Source of the DNA: Stictocephala bisonia
Lineage: Eukaryota > Arthropoda > Insecta > Hemiptera > Membracidae
Direction: 5' to 3'
Length of the DNA: 64,000 nt
NCBI GenBank assembly: GCA_035578905.1
Contig: JAQJVL010000738.1
Coordinates: 124,001-188,000 of the forward strand
Part shown: positions 49,351-60,680 of the stretch, in pieces
How the letters are laid out: each line of letters opens with the position of its first letter
Position numbering within the stretch: position 1 is the first letter of the stretch
The notes under the pieces: generated by a model
What the model was told of the DNA's origin: nothing
The model's input: the letters and a program-made list of their open reading frames with translations, nothing else
Databases searched by the model: none
Made by a program: the position numbers and the translations under genes

Positions 49351-49670
49351 TTAGAGACAACTGAATTCCGCTTGAAGTGCTGATTGTACGTCTGGCCTTG
49401 ATCTACTCATACAGAGACACTCGACCCCTCCCCTGGGATGGGTTGGGTATAATTGCAGGAAGTCGTTTAAGCGCGATCCTGCGGGTGTGGGTGCTGTATT
49501 TCGCTGTACGTATGCGTAGCGATTGGATTGTAATATGACATGCGGGTAAAAGTACAAACTAATATTTAGTATATAAAGTTAATTAATGTTGTAAACTGTG
49601 TGATATTAAAAAGCATAAGATGCCAAACACGACATGGTATTTCTCATTGTAATAAAATAAAAGCAAACAT

Positions 49671-50117
49671 TAACTATTTAAAATCAAATTTACTAATTTG
49701 CAATAAAATTATGTAATTTAAAATAACTAATGAGCAAGACCAGACCTGTGAGGGCCTGTTTTAAAATTTTTGGGAATAATTGGGAAATAGTTTCTTAATT
49801 CTGTATGTAGCAAAAAAGCCCAAATTAGCATCTTTGAGATTATGTATTTATAACTATAAACATAGTTTTAATTAAAGAACTACTTTGGAGACGTTTAACT
49901 ATTTAAAATCAAATTTGCAGTAAAATTACGTAATTTAAAATAACAAATGAACAAGACCAGTCCTGTGAGAGCCTGTTTAAAATTTTTTGGGAATAATCGG
50001 GAAAATAGTTTCTTAATTCTGTATGTGGCAAAAAAACCCAAATTAGCATCTTTGAGGTTATGTATTTATAACTATAAACATAGTTTTAATGAAAGAACTA
50101 CTTGGGAGACGTTTAAT
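49671..50117. repeat. Tandem duplication, about 226-bp unit, two copies
   Basis: AACTATTTAAAATCAAATTT, AGCAAGACCAG/ACAAGACCAG, TTTCTTAATTCTGTATGT and GAACTACTT(T)GGGAGACGTTTAA-like landmarks occur in both 49671-49896 and 49897-50117, at about 93-95% identity. It is non-coding, and the duplication is moderately recent. Confidence 0.85.
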
Positions 50118-50515
50118 AGCTGATACAAAGTTATTGAAATCGAAAAAAAAATTCGAAAACTTTGTTACCAAACAGCCTTAAGGCCTTGGCAGTTGCATTT
50201 ACAGTAGTGCAGAGAAGAACATCTGTCCAGTTGTATTATGGTGGTAGCCAACAAATAATGCGCTACCTACTCCCAAAATTATTTTATATTTGTTATTTTT
50301 TGGGTCCTTCTATTTTACAATATTCTTTACTGGTTTATAGTTTTGTGGAGTTTTCTCTTTTTAGAGATCATTTAGATATATCTCGCTAACACCCTGGATA
50401 CTATCCAGCCATAGAGTGTAACACTCACAAATACATCCAAAGGTCTTGCGGGATTTAGCCTTGCCTTAAGCTGCGGAGCCGCCTCAGGACATAAGGTACG
50501 ACCACATCAGCCGAT

Positions 50516-50812
50516 ATGGTCACATGCGACCAGAGCAAACGGTTGGTAGCAAAGAGAGTGGCCACACTAGACGATTTGATCGCAGTTGTCGTGATAACTT
50601 CTTTGAGTGAGGAAATTTTGTTCTTAGCAATAGCTATGAGATCTTACATTAAGAAGACCAGGAAGAAGTGTAGATTTGCAGTGCACAATATAAAAACTGT
50701 TCGTTTGACTCAAGGCCAGTTCCAATACTCTTATGGCATCTTAGAAGTGACAACGATAAGTTTTTCGCTTATTTTAGAAAGAGTGTTACTTCGTTTAACA
50801 AATGTTTGTTAA
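50516..50812 (+). pseudogene. PIF/Harbinger transposase N-terminal remnant
   Basis: Frame 50516-50812 contains KKTRKKCRFAVHNIKTVRL, recalling the (R)RFWVH-I motif near the start of Harbinger transposases. In a shifted frame at about 50750-50797 the sequence reads DNDKFFAYFRKSVTSF, the conserved D-x-KFF-YFRMS-F segment of that family. The DDE core is not recognisable afterwards. The copy is frameshifted and truncated. Confidence 0.6.
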
Positions 50813-51109
50813 TAGTTAAAGAACAAATAAAAAAAATAATACCAACTTTAAATTAGAGCGTTTAACAGTTCCATTAAGGTAAGCCTAATATTCATACTAA
50901 TAAATGAAATTAAAAACAATATCAAATACTTGAGCATAAACATTTGTAAATTTTGTTCTTACAAAACTAAAATTTTTAGATTAAAAATTAAAGACTGTTT
51001 AAAAAATAAAATACCATATTGATTCAAACCTATTTCAATAAATGGTTCTCCAAAGAATTGGCACAAACTGTCCCCCATATTAAACACTAAAAAATGAAAA
51101 CTTTGAAAA

Positions 51110-51562
51110 TTACTAGTTTGATTTCCAAATATATATTTTTGCCATAATTAAAAGACTAGTAAAGCTAGAGACATGCATTTTTACTAGAATATTTTTAATT
51201 GTTATTCACATATTTCCTGAAAATTTAATTAAAATCGTTTGAGGCGTTTTTCAGAAAATTCTATTTTTGTTTTTTTTTTGCCCATACAAATTAATAAAAA
51301 ATCTAACCTTTCAAAAAGTGAAAAAAATGGTCTAGAGATATTGGCTAAATACACATACATACCATATTTCATTAAAATTGATCCATCCACTTTGTCTTCA
51401 GCGAACTGCAGACACTGATAAAGATACTTTTTTTCGAAAAAAAAACACTTTTTTGGGTTCAGGGGACTCTAAATTGGATTTTTAGACCATCTTGTAAAAC
51501 ATGTTTTTTTACGCCACAATACTTTCTCTAAGCTAGCGCATATGGGAGAAAGTAAAAAGGGA
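51110..51562 (-). repeat. Interspersed repeat R2, minus orientation
   Basis: It ends with GAGAAAGTAAAAAGGG-type sequence preceded by CACAATACTTTCTC, TTTTTGGGTTCAGG and GCGAACTGCAGACA, i.e. the reverse of the landmarks at 42062-42620. It is inserted in the PIF/Harbinger element. Confidence 0.6.
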
Positions 51563-51672
51563 AAATACAAAGTTTTAATTTTTTATTGATTATCTGAGAA
51601 ATGCAAAAATAAACAACGAAGAGAGGTATATATTTTTAAAGCCATATATTTTATACTTCGGTTAGATCATCG

Positions 51673-51999
51673 TTAACACACTGTAAATTTCAGAAGATTC
51701 TGATTGTGTTGGGGCGAGAACACGTAGGTTTTGTTAAACTGGATGTTTGGTATGCAAGGTTTGTAATGGCAATATTGGAGTTCTAACATTGTAGTTGAAC
51801 GTATTTTGAGAATTATACAGTGAAGTGTGGATGTTTGAGTTAGAGCAACAGGGGTTATTTTGATGCCTATTTGTTGTGCTTCATTACTTATGGCTGTGAA
51901 TAGTTCGATACATTTGGGGTTGTTGGCTGGAAAAATGGTATCATTGATGTAGGAGTACTGGAAATAGGAGAAATATAGCTTGTTGCATGACTTGCGCAA
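51673..51999 (-). CDS. Unrecognised ORF within the PIF/Harbinger region
   Basis: The 108-codon frame opens MRKSCNKLYFSYFQYSYIND and includes FPANNPKCIELFTAISNEAQ. Low Gly, high Ile/Asn and no Met/Kozak signal make a real gene uncertain. No motif of the Harbinger DDE or Myb-like partner protein is recognisable. It may be a remnant of a further nested element. Confidence 0.25.
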   Translation of the reverse strand: MRKSCNKLYFSYFQYSYINDTIFPANNPKCIELFTAISNEAQQIGIKITPVALTQTSTLHCIILKIRSTTMLELQYCHYKPCIPNIQFNKTYVFSPQHNQNLLKFTVC

Positions 52000-53089
52000 T
52001 GGCTATACGGGCCACATTTTTTTTATCAATTGAGAGATTTTTCATTATTGACAGAAAAAAATTATTGTAATTCTTCTTTTTCACAAGATTTAATTTGTAT
52101 GTCTCTGTCACTGTACTCTTTCAAAGTGTTATCCCAAAAAGCTGGTCGAACACATACTTCATGAAGAAATATGTCAACGTAACATTTCAAACAGTATCGC
52201 CACAAAAAATAACGTAACAAGGACAAATTGGGAACTAAACTGAATCAGTCACGTGACATGGATGCTAATTCAGGGGCTAGGGTGGGGGAGTTTTATGTTG
52301 CGACCGTTTGCTTAATGTGACCGGTGCCATAATCAACGCGGTTTGCATTTTCTGGTCGCTTTGTCGCAGCGACCAGCCTGATGCGTCCAAAATCTGGTCG
52401 CTGGTTGCATAATGTGGCCATCTCCATTTGCAACCAAGTCAGCTGATGTGGCCGTACCCTTACACTTTTTACGGAGCCTTGGAGAACGGTCGGGTGATTT
52501 TGTATTTAAGTTGGGACTCCCTTACCTCGATGGTACGTTACTGTACACACATTCAATCAGATCTTGAGATATCTGTTTTTAAAATTTATTTATAAAACTT
52601 TTACAACAGTGTCTATCGTGTACCTACCAGAAGTCACTCTTTAATTCATTTTAAAAAGTTATTGACCACAAATTTACTCAAAACTAAGATAACATGACTT
52701 ACGTGGCGTAGAAGTTGATTCCCCATGACCAAGAAGGAGATTCCCCCAAGACGAGGTCTCTCCATTGTACTATGGTTCAGCTGTCTCCTGCAAATACCCT
52801 ACATTTGGGTTCACAAGATATGTTTATTAGAAATCATTAAAAATGCAAGAATAAGATCACATTCAATAATCCCATATTGTCCCTTCAACTCTACATGTTT
52901 GAAGTATACGATCTTTTTACTATTAACAATAAAAACAATCCTTAGATATCACCTTTATTATTGTAACACAAGTGATTATGATTAGATTGGTGTGGTGAAC
53001 CACATTCTGTAACAATATTACTGCTAGATCTCAAAGGATTACATATAGAGTCAGTAAAATAACTTTGTATCTCTACACTTATATTATTA

Positions 53090-54120
53090 ATTGATCCCAT
53101 GACCCATCATAAACTTTACTCTGTTTCCGTGTTATAGTTAGATAATGAATAAAGACCCCATTGTAACGTTTTAATCGCATTATCAGTAATAAACCATTTG
53201 TCATCGTATGCTGAAAGTATGTCCGAGTAAAAGTTTGGCGTTTGAGTAAAGTATGTGAGTGAGTCAGTATCAATGTACTAGAGATGTGCATTTCCCCCGT
53301 TCCTTTGTTTGATAACGTTATTATTGAATTAATACATAAGTTTTTTTATATGTCTAAAATACTCATGCCTACATAAATGAGTTTGTTGAAAAATAATTTT
53401 GTTTTACTCACGTGCACAGCTACCAGGTTCTCAGTGAAGATTGTTCTCAGTTTTAAGTTTGGTTTTGCTAATAACTTGTCAATATGCTGTTTTTTGGTTG
53501 GCACTCTAATATCTACCCGGTTCCGTACGTTATCCATGATTTTACCAAAAACACTATTGTTCATTAGTTTGAAAAGTCTTTTTCAAATTCATTTTTTGCT
53601 TGGGTCATCATGTTAATGTTTAAATCTATGTAAGGTTTCAATCCGGGCTTTTGGAAGAAACTAACAATTATGTGAATCTTGTTCAGACGCATTCAAAGAC
53701 TGAGGTACTGTTTGAGGTGTCTATAGCGTAAGACATATTTATTTTTGTCGATGAGATTGGTCAACAACTTGTGTTCTTTGGAACGAGGAGGGACTCTTCA
53801 CTCAAGAGCAAGTGGTAGGTCAGAATGTGTATCGTGCAGGTATTGAGGGTAAGTTAGGTCAATTTCAAGAATATAGCCAATGGGAGAATCATCTGGAACT
53901 TGAGTAATATCGACGTTGGACCCATTTGAAGGCTGCGTAGGGCGTGTGCTGATTCATTCCCCAGCCATTGGGATCATGTCATAATAAATCATGAGGTCCA
54001 GATCAACTTTAGTTGTCTTGAGCATCGCACTCCATGCGAGACCTGGTGCAGTGAAATACTAGACTGAATCGAGCTGATATGTTTGCTTACAGAGATCTCG
54101 AAAGTTTTCCATTATGTTTG
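53090..54120 (-). pseudogene. Protein-primed family B DNA polymerase fragment (Polinton/Maverick or related virus-like element), decayed
   Basis: On the minus strand, in three frames separated by frameshifts and stops, there are blocks typical of the protein-primed type B polymerases of Polintons and related virus-like elements. The block at 53346-53564 holds the MNNSVFGK segment. Downstream of it, at about 53260-53280, is the palm catalytic motif YIDTDS. The region 53580-54115 reads, in broken frames, as the part upstream of the palm. Only the C-terminal half or so of the polymerase is left, and no integrase, ATPase, capsid gene or terminal repeat was found nearby. It is non-functional. The fragment ends about 200 bp before the Syntaxin-16 duplication begins. 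Confidence 0.7.
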
Positions 54121-54326
54121 CTGTCAGTCTGATTGTAAAATGAAGTACATTTATTTAGTTCAGATTTATATTATATTCGTTATAAAAATAAAGAAACAAA
54201 TAGGACGCCTAATTAATACAATCGCAACAGATATTACAACATTAACTACGAAGTCTCACGGATAATTTTCAAGTCTACGAAACATTGAAAAAAGTGAGTG
54301 ACAGAAGTGTCAAAACGTCCGTCTGA

Positions 54327-57159
54327 TATGAAAGTTTGAAGAAACTAGGTACTGATGATCTCTGCTGAATTGTATAAATAAACAGAATTTAGGTTATAGT
54401 TACAATCTGGATGTGTGTTTGCTTGATATATACTTGATACTCTTGGTGAAATTAGATACTTTAGATTATATTACATAGTTTTATATGTCATAAGGATTGA
54501 AAAGTGTAGTTATAAGTAGTTAATTTACTGAATGGGAAACACTTCCTTTTTAGTAAGAATTAGTCCATATTATTATTATTTTTTTAAATCAAGAGTGTAG
54601 TTCTAGCTTAGCCTTAATATTTACATTTCCAATAAGTGGGGCTTACATTGCAATATGATTCTGGAAATAAATCTTGTGATTCCTAAATTAAAATGTAAAA
54701 AAATTGAAAGACATTCATTTAGAATTTGGTATTAAGATGATTGTGAGATGTGACTCAAAATATGCCAATTTGAATTCCCTATAAAATAATTTCTCTCATT
54801 GATAAAGTGGAAAATTAAAAAATGGCAACCCGCTCCTTAACAGATATATTTGTTTTGATGAGGAACAATGCATCCCAAAATCGTCATATCTATTCAGAAC
54901 AGGTAAGTTTTATAACTATATTAGGCCTATGGTATTTGTTTTCACACATTCTTTCCAGGTATCATTTTATAAGATTCAGCTGCAGGTATGTTACAAGCAT
55001 TCTACTATATATTGATTGATTATTTGGTAACTATAATTTTAAACAGCCTTTAGAGAACTAAAAAAATGATTTAAGCATGTTAATTTGTCTCTTGTTATAC
55101 CAATTTGTTACTATCCTTTTGATCTTGCACGATCATCGCTATTTTGGTAAATTTCTTTTGTTCGCTGCATTTTTCTTTATTTAATGTAAATTGTCATGTC
55201 CTCACATATTCATTCTATATTTTATACATTAGTGTATTATCATAAAATTGTTATCACCTAGCTCTAAGACTGTATTTGTAAAATGTTGTTTGCCATAGAA
55301 AATAAATACAGTAAATAAATAAAAACTTGCTATTTTAAAATGGTTAGTTGTGAGTTAGATTATAATAAGAGAGTATACAAAAAACTTGTTGTTTATAGAA
55401 AATCGCTAAACTTCTATTTATATGAAAGTTAAAGAGATTGTTTTTTGAGAATTGTTACTTTAAGAGAAGTTTTTTTTTCATTTAACATGTTTTTTACATA
55501 GAACTACAAAAATTTAAGTGGTTTTGCCCTGTAAATGATTATTTTTACCCATATAAACACTTCACGAAAGTAACTAAACACAGATTGCCGGCTAAAAACA
55601 TGTCCAGCTAAAAAGATAATAAAAATCAATACAAATACCGTAACGGAAATGTTGAAAATAGTAGTAACATTTGTTTTTATAATTTTGTTGGTAAAATACA
55701 TTATTTTTAAGGAATACAAAGTGTCTTGTGAAAATGTAGATAATTCCTGACCCATTTCAGAAAGTGTTGGGTAAAAAACTTGAAAAATATATAATAAGCC
55801 CTAGGCTCTTTTATGTAAAATGTATATGAAATTTCATACATCAATAATTACTTTCAAACCTGATAAATTTAAATAAACCCTAGTCAAAATGCAGTTAAAG
55901 TTAACATTTCTAGAAGTCAAGAATAAAGTAATACTGTACCTAAAAGACGCTAAGATCTCTGTTGTTACAGTATGGTTTATAGGGTGTAAAATACTATCAA
56001 AAACTTCCTATCAATAAAAAGTTGTTATCAAAAACTTACAATCAAAAAATCCGAACTAATAGGCTCTCCATCAATGCCAAAGGACCTTTATCATGAATCA
56101 GGCTTATGGGACTTATAATACAAAATCTTAAATGTTGAAAAATACCTTAAGTCTTACATAGTAGCCTTATGACATTTATACGCTTTTTAGGAATTCATAA
56201 TTGATTATACGTATTTTTTGTATCTTTGACTTTCTTGAAACGCTGATTTATTTCTTAAAATTGAACCAGTTTTATTATAAAGATATTTAATATGAATATA
56301 TGCCAGTTATCTTAAAATATTTTCTTTGTCTGTGAATTGAAAATTATTTTATATCACGTCATTCATTCTATTTAGCAGTGTCCATTCTTATCTACAATGT
56401 TTTTCATTGGAGAACCTACTTCGTATCGTTACCAAAAAAAAAACCTTTAAGACATGATTCTTTCCTTCACTCCAGGCAGTTTTCCTGTGCCAGTAATGTG
56501 GAAGACTATAGCTTTCACAGGAATACGCAAAGATGCATTTTGTTTATGTGTTTTGTTATGGTAACACACTTGCTACAAGACAATAGTATGAAGCCTGATA
56601 CCCGTACAGGAGCAAATAATAACATTTTCTTATCTTCTTTAGTAAAATTTTATTGAAACTAAAAGAAACTCTTTAACAAAATTAAAAATACAAATTTCTT
56701 CTTAAAATATTTTATTTAAAATTAAAAACCAAACTTAAAAACCTTTTTCTAGTATTGGAATAAAATAAAATTAAACTTTTAATGTCTCAAAAAATTGATG
56801 GTAAATAAAATTGAAAAAATATCTTCTTTATGTATGTATGATTCTATGAATTAATGATTCTGCCTCAGGAATCTGCAAAACAATAAAATAATCAATAGTT
56901 ATTTTGATTTATAAAATATCTTTTTTATTACTTAAATCTGACTTCTGACAAAATTTAGTGAAATGTCACTAAAAGATCGGCACTTAAAAGATTAAGAAAT
57001 ATTTACTAGGTTTTGGTGTTAATAGCTAAAAGGGCAGGAGACAAAACTAACAATGGGAATCTACAAGCTAAAAACAAAAGTCGAACTTACATTGCTTCCA
57101 GAGAACAGTCAAATTAATCCAAATATGTCATCTGACATGTAAACATCGCGCACAATTAA
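54327..57159 (+). repeat. Segmental duplication, copy A (with Syntaxin-16 exon 1)
   Basis: Collinear with 60681-63536 over 2.83 kb, with few substitutions and several small indels (by eye about 97% identical). Shared text starts at TATGAAAGTTTGAAGAAACT. The shared stretch ends at CGCACAATTAA, where copy B is interrupted by a piggyBac-like element; copy A continues uninterrupted with AGAAACACTCACTC. It contains the promoter-proximal region and exon 1. An 83-codon minus-strand frame (55504-55755) is preserved in both copies. Confidence 0.93.
54822..54902 (+). CDS. Syx16: Syntaxin 16, exon 1 (copy A)
   Basis: The exon encodes the N-terminal 27 residues (MATRSLTDIFVLMRNNASQN, then RHIYSEQ) and ends at donor CAG|GTAAGT in phase 0. 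The start MATR-LTD-F-L-RNN matches syntaxin 16, a t-SNARE of the trans-Golgi network that takes part in endosome-to-Golgi fusion. In this family the short N-terminal peptide binds the Sec1/Munc18 protein Vps45. The ATG sits in context AAAAAATGG. Upstream about 500 bp of AT-rich sequence shows no clear TATA box. Confidence 0.9.
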
Positions 57160-57650
57160 AGAAACACTCACTCTGCGCGGCACAGCATTCCCAAAGCTTC
57201 CGGAGGGAAAATTGCCAAACTCCGAACAGTAGTGGAAGAATTGTTCAAAGAAGCAGCGAACTTAAATCAACAAAAGGCGGCAGCAAAACAGGTCAAGAAA
57301 ACCGTTGCACAAAGTATTAAGTATTTACATGGCGCTCCCCTCTACGCAAACTTTGCCTAGAAACAAAAGGAATGAGAACCAGTCTGGGGAGGAAACAAAC
57401 ATAACAATGTCACCAAAACCTGTAAATTGCAGAAAACATGTCAATCTGACTCGACAGGGAAAAAATCTTGATATAACAAATATTGGTTATTTTATTTCTA
57501 ATGGAAAAATCTACTTTTTTATTAGAGGGGCTAAGATTCTCATTTTTTTTATGAAAAACAGCAAAATTTTGATTTAAATTTTATTAAGTTTGAACTGATT
57601 TTCTATTGCAAGTACTTTTTCAAATATTTAAATTTTTCTAAAACCAATGA
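56650..57650. repeat. Unclassified AT-rich repeat related to 26430-27300
   Basis: It overlaps the right part of duplication copy A and continues past it. Ordered landmarks (AAACATGTC, CGACAGGG, TTGGTTATTTTA, AATCTACTTTTTTATTAGAG) match the repeat at 26430-27300. The 90-codon frame at 57305-57577 lies here and has no recognised homology. Confidence 0.45.
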
Positions 57651-57821
57651 AACAAAACATTGTTACAAAGTTTCCGGAGATTGGTGAAGTGATCCAGTGG
57701 TCAGATATGCTAACATTGCAAACAGGTTTGATCACCTAGGTATTTTTGCAGCATATGATCATTGACTGTGTGACTCAACTACCCCATTTCTTGAGTAAAA
57801 AAAAAAAAAAATACAATAACA

Positions 57822-58470
57822 CTATTCTGAAACATATATTCTGAACGTCAGAATATCTGTGATCTTTAACAAGCTCGTCAAAATGTGTTTCACCATTGTT
57901 TGCCTCTTGAGAATGAAATTTGTATCTGCTTTCCATTTTTTAGCGAGAGCTACAACTTCTTTTATTATATTTTCGTAATCTTGTCCCATATCCATAACTT
58001 TTTCTTTTCTGTTTTTGAGAATGTTCCTTTTTCCAGTTTCTTTTCCTTGAAGACACATTTAGACGCAATGTTTAGCTGAATAACAACTTTAGATAGTAAA
58101 ACAATTAAGTTGATGAATTGAAAATTGTTTATAATTTTTATCAATCTGACACTAATCAACAGCCTCTGACACTTCTGGCCTTTTGCTTTCAAGTGTAATT
58201 TTTTTCAAGGCTTTGATGATATTGGGTTACTTCAGTTTAAGAGATCAAATCGGCTTGTGTCTGGAAGCCGATCTTGTTGGGTTTAGTTTCTTCAACATAA
58301 TTTCAGATTCATCAGTTAGAGGCAAAATAATATCCCATCTGTTAATACTCTGCTTATGTAAAGTGGTGAAGTAGTTAGCTACTTCTTTGATTTTGTTACC
58401 TGCATCATTAATCACCAAGTTTAGCTTATGAGCTGCACAATGTAAAACACTGCAAGTTCTTCAATATTTC
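57822..58470 (-). pseudogene. hAT-type transposase fragment, decayed
   Basis: In broken minus-strand frames the order is: a CAAHKLNLV-like segment near 58430, a TRxxSRHK-like segment near 58270, YPNIIKALKKITLES-like sequence near 58200, and in frame 57822-58058 VVALAKKWKADTNFILKRQT. The last, a L(A)KK-x-F-KR pattern, is typical of the ZMYM/52-kDa-repressor-like hAT transposases of animals. Numerous stops and frameshifts make it inactive. It lies in the intron between syntaxin-16 exon 1 and exon 2. Confidence 0.55.
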
Positions 58471-58782
58471 AGTCATACAAATAACCACAGTAATCATTAT
58501 TTATGTGTCTTTCTAACCAAAATTGGTGTTAACTGAGTTTTTTCTGTATCCGCCTATCAATATCAATATCACAAGCCTATCAATAAACACTGTGTTAATA
58601 TTGTAAGGCTTGTGGGGACTGTCTGGTATTCATTATCCAATTAGACAATAATCAATTAGGCTTATCCTAAGTAAAATAATTGCTGTGCTTTACAAAACTT
58701 CATTTTCCTTACTTGAAATAGATGAACAAGTAGGCTTTGTAGAACTTGAAGATAAGAAAAATTTGTCAATTTTGCAACTATG

Positions 58783-59216
58783 CCACTGTACGTGTATAGG
58801 CGGGCGGGTGGGTCAATACCACAGTACGTGTAAGGGTGGGCGGGTGGGTTAATACCACTTTATGTGCATGTGTGAGCGGGTGGATCAATACCATTGTACT
58901 TGTATGGGTGGGCGGGTGGGACAATACCACTGTACGTGTATAAGCGGGTGGGTGGGAAAATATCACTGTACGTGTATGGGTGAGCGGGTGGGTCAATACC
59001 ACTGTACGTGTATGGGTGGGTCATCACCACCGTACGTGCATGGGAGGGTGGGTGTGTCAATACCACTGTACGTGAATGGGTGGGCGGGTGAGTCAATACC
59101 ACTGTACGTGTATGGGTGGGCAGATGGGTCATCACCACCGTACGTGTATGGGTGGGCGGGTTGGTCAATACCACTGTACATGTAACCCACCCGCCCACCC
59201 ATACACGTACAGTGAT
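58783..59216. repeat. 36-bp minisatellite, about 12 units, inverted at its end
   Basis: Units of the form CAATACCACTGTACGTGTAT plus GGGTGGGCGGGTGGGT (36 bp) are repeated with point changes. Because 36 is a multiple of three, several frames stay open on both strands and mimic 70-112-codon proteins (for example HPPTHTRTVVLT repeats). At 59180-59216 the array turns into its reverse complement (ACCCACCCGCCCACCC), making a terminal hairpin. Confidence 0.95.
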
Positions 59217-60277
59217 TTTTTTTTTTTCTTCCTCTTTGCCACCCTACTCAATGGTTTGGTATTCATTTTGAAGTAAAAGTATCAAACTTAACTATGAGTA
59301 CTGATTATATTAATACTTTGGTATAAGCGCTGAAAACTAACATGGGCCTGCTAAATTATATTTAATAATATCAATTTTGATTGAGAGCGTAAATATCAGA
59401 CAACTCAGCAGAGAAGATGTCTTCACCTCTTCCAACTGACTCATTTTGCAGCGAGCGCTATTGGATGCAAACTGCGAAGTTCAGGAATAAATAAACACTG
59501 AATCGGCGGATGTGTGAACAGATTCAACACGCCCTTCCCAACACGCTCTGCCTTCAACGTGTCACTGTTACTTGTACTGCTAGACGCATCCACCTGAGCA
59601 TTCCCAATCCCATATTTTAAATCATTAAAACTGAGACTTCACATTTTCAAAACCGAGACTGAACTGTAACAGCTTAGTACAGAGTATTAACTGTCTGTTT
59701 TGATCAAGGGGTCGAGGGCTTTGGGCCACTTAAGTTTCACCTGAGGGCCAGGGCCACTCTTCAATGCGGGGTCTGGCGGGTCGGTAGATCCGGCCCTGGC
59801 ATAACTAGGTCTTGCCTTGGGAGGGGGGATGGAAGTGATTAAAGTACTCACTGCAAGGGGGGGGTATGTGGGGAATTTCGTGTTTCACGTTAGGGACCAT
59901 TTTAGAATAATCACTTAATTAAGTAAAGCATTTCCCACAATTTGAAGTACCTAGTTTTTACCAATTTTTATAGTATTTCCTAATTAAAATTGTTAAGTTA
60001 GATTTAATTTTAATTTATTGTTACTTTATGGATTTATCCAATCAGTTATACTATGCAATTATATTTAATAGATATCAAATGAGAATTGGAAAATTGGCTT
60101 GAATAAGTGATTTTTATGTGTAATAACAGCAATGAACAAAAACACTCGACGTATGTCTTGCAAATTCTACAAAAGTTATAAGTACTGTAATTTTTTAAGG
60201 TTAAATATTTTTATTAGTCAGTTATTACCTTAATTATTTTATTTTAGGATTGCTTTATTTGAATATTTTTCTTTCAG

Positions 60278-60526
60278 AATATGACTGATCAAATGGCATT
60301 GGTAGGTGATTTGGAATGTGGTATAGAACTTCGTAGAAATGAGCCATCTCGTTTACCACCTATATGGGCTGACAATGTAGAAGAAAGTCATTACGCTATG
60401 TCAAGACTGAAGAATAAACTAAAGGAATTAGAAATGCTCTATGAAAAACATGTTCGTCGCCCTACCTTGGATGACTCATGTGAAGAAGAGCAACAGATTG
60501 AAATTCTTACTCAGGACATTTCAAGG
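60278..60526 (+). CDS. Syx16: Syntaxin 16, exon 2
   Basis: The acceptor TTTTTCTTTCAG and donor TCAAGG|GTATGT are both phase 0, so the exon joins exon 1 directly. It encodes 83 residues: NMTDQMALVGDLECGIELRR, PPIWADNVEESHYAMSRLKN, KLKELEMLYEKHVRRPTLDD and a Glu-rich stretch ending LTQDISR. This is the start of the N-terminal helical Habc region of syntaxin 16; the KH-x-RPTLDDS-EEE signature is diagnostic. The linker before MALV is shorter than in the longest human isoform, which is known to vary by splicing; an additional small exon in the intron cannot be ruled out. The SNARE motif and membrane anchor lie beyond the window. Confidence 0.93.
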
Positions 60527-60680
60527 GTATGTAAACTCTTCATATTTTATAAAACTAAATGTATTAAGCTATTTTTATATTAAATTGTAATTAATATACA
60601 AATTAATATTTTAGTCTTTTTCAAATATTTTAAAATAATTACAGTTCTTAAGTTTTTGCTTTTATCATATATTTTGTGTT

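Larger units (their letters stand above)
50492..52462 (+). mobile_element. PIF/Harbinger-type element, decayed
   Basis: The left end TAAGGTACGACCACATCAGC mirrors the right end GCTGATGTGGCCGTACCCTTA. The outermost TAA/TTA fits the TWA target preference of PIF/Harbinger. A transposase N-terminal remnant is recognisable. A copy of repeat R2 occupies 51110-51562 in reverse orientation. GC-rich subterminal sequence at 52300-52440 (TGGTCGC, GCGACCAG) mirrors part of the left end. Confidence 0.72.

Noticed and set aside
58778..59276. Overlapping frames of 66-112 codons with HPPTHTRTVVLT-like repeats on both strands
   Set aside because: They are translations of a 36-bp minisatellite, open in several frames because the unit is divisible by three. 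There are no start, splice or conservation signals.
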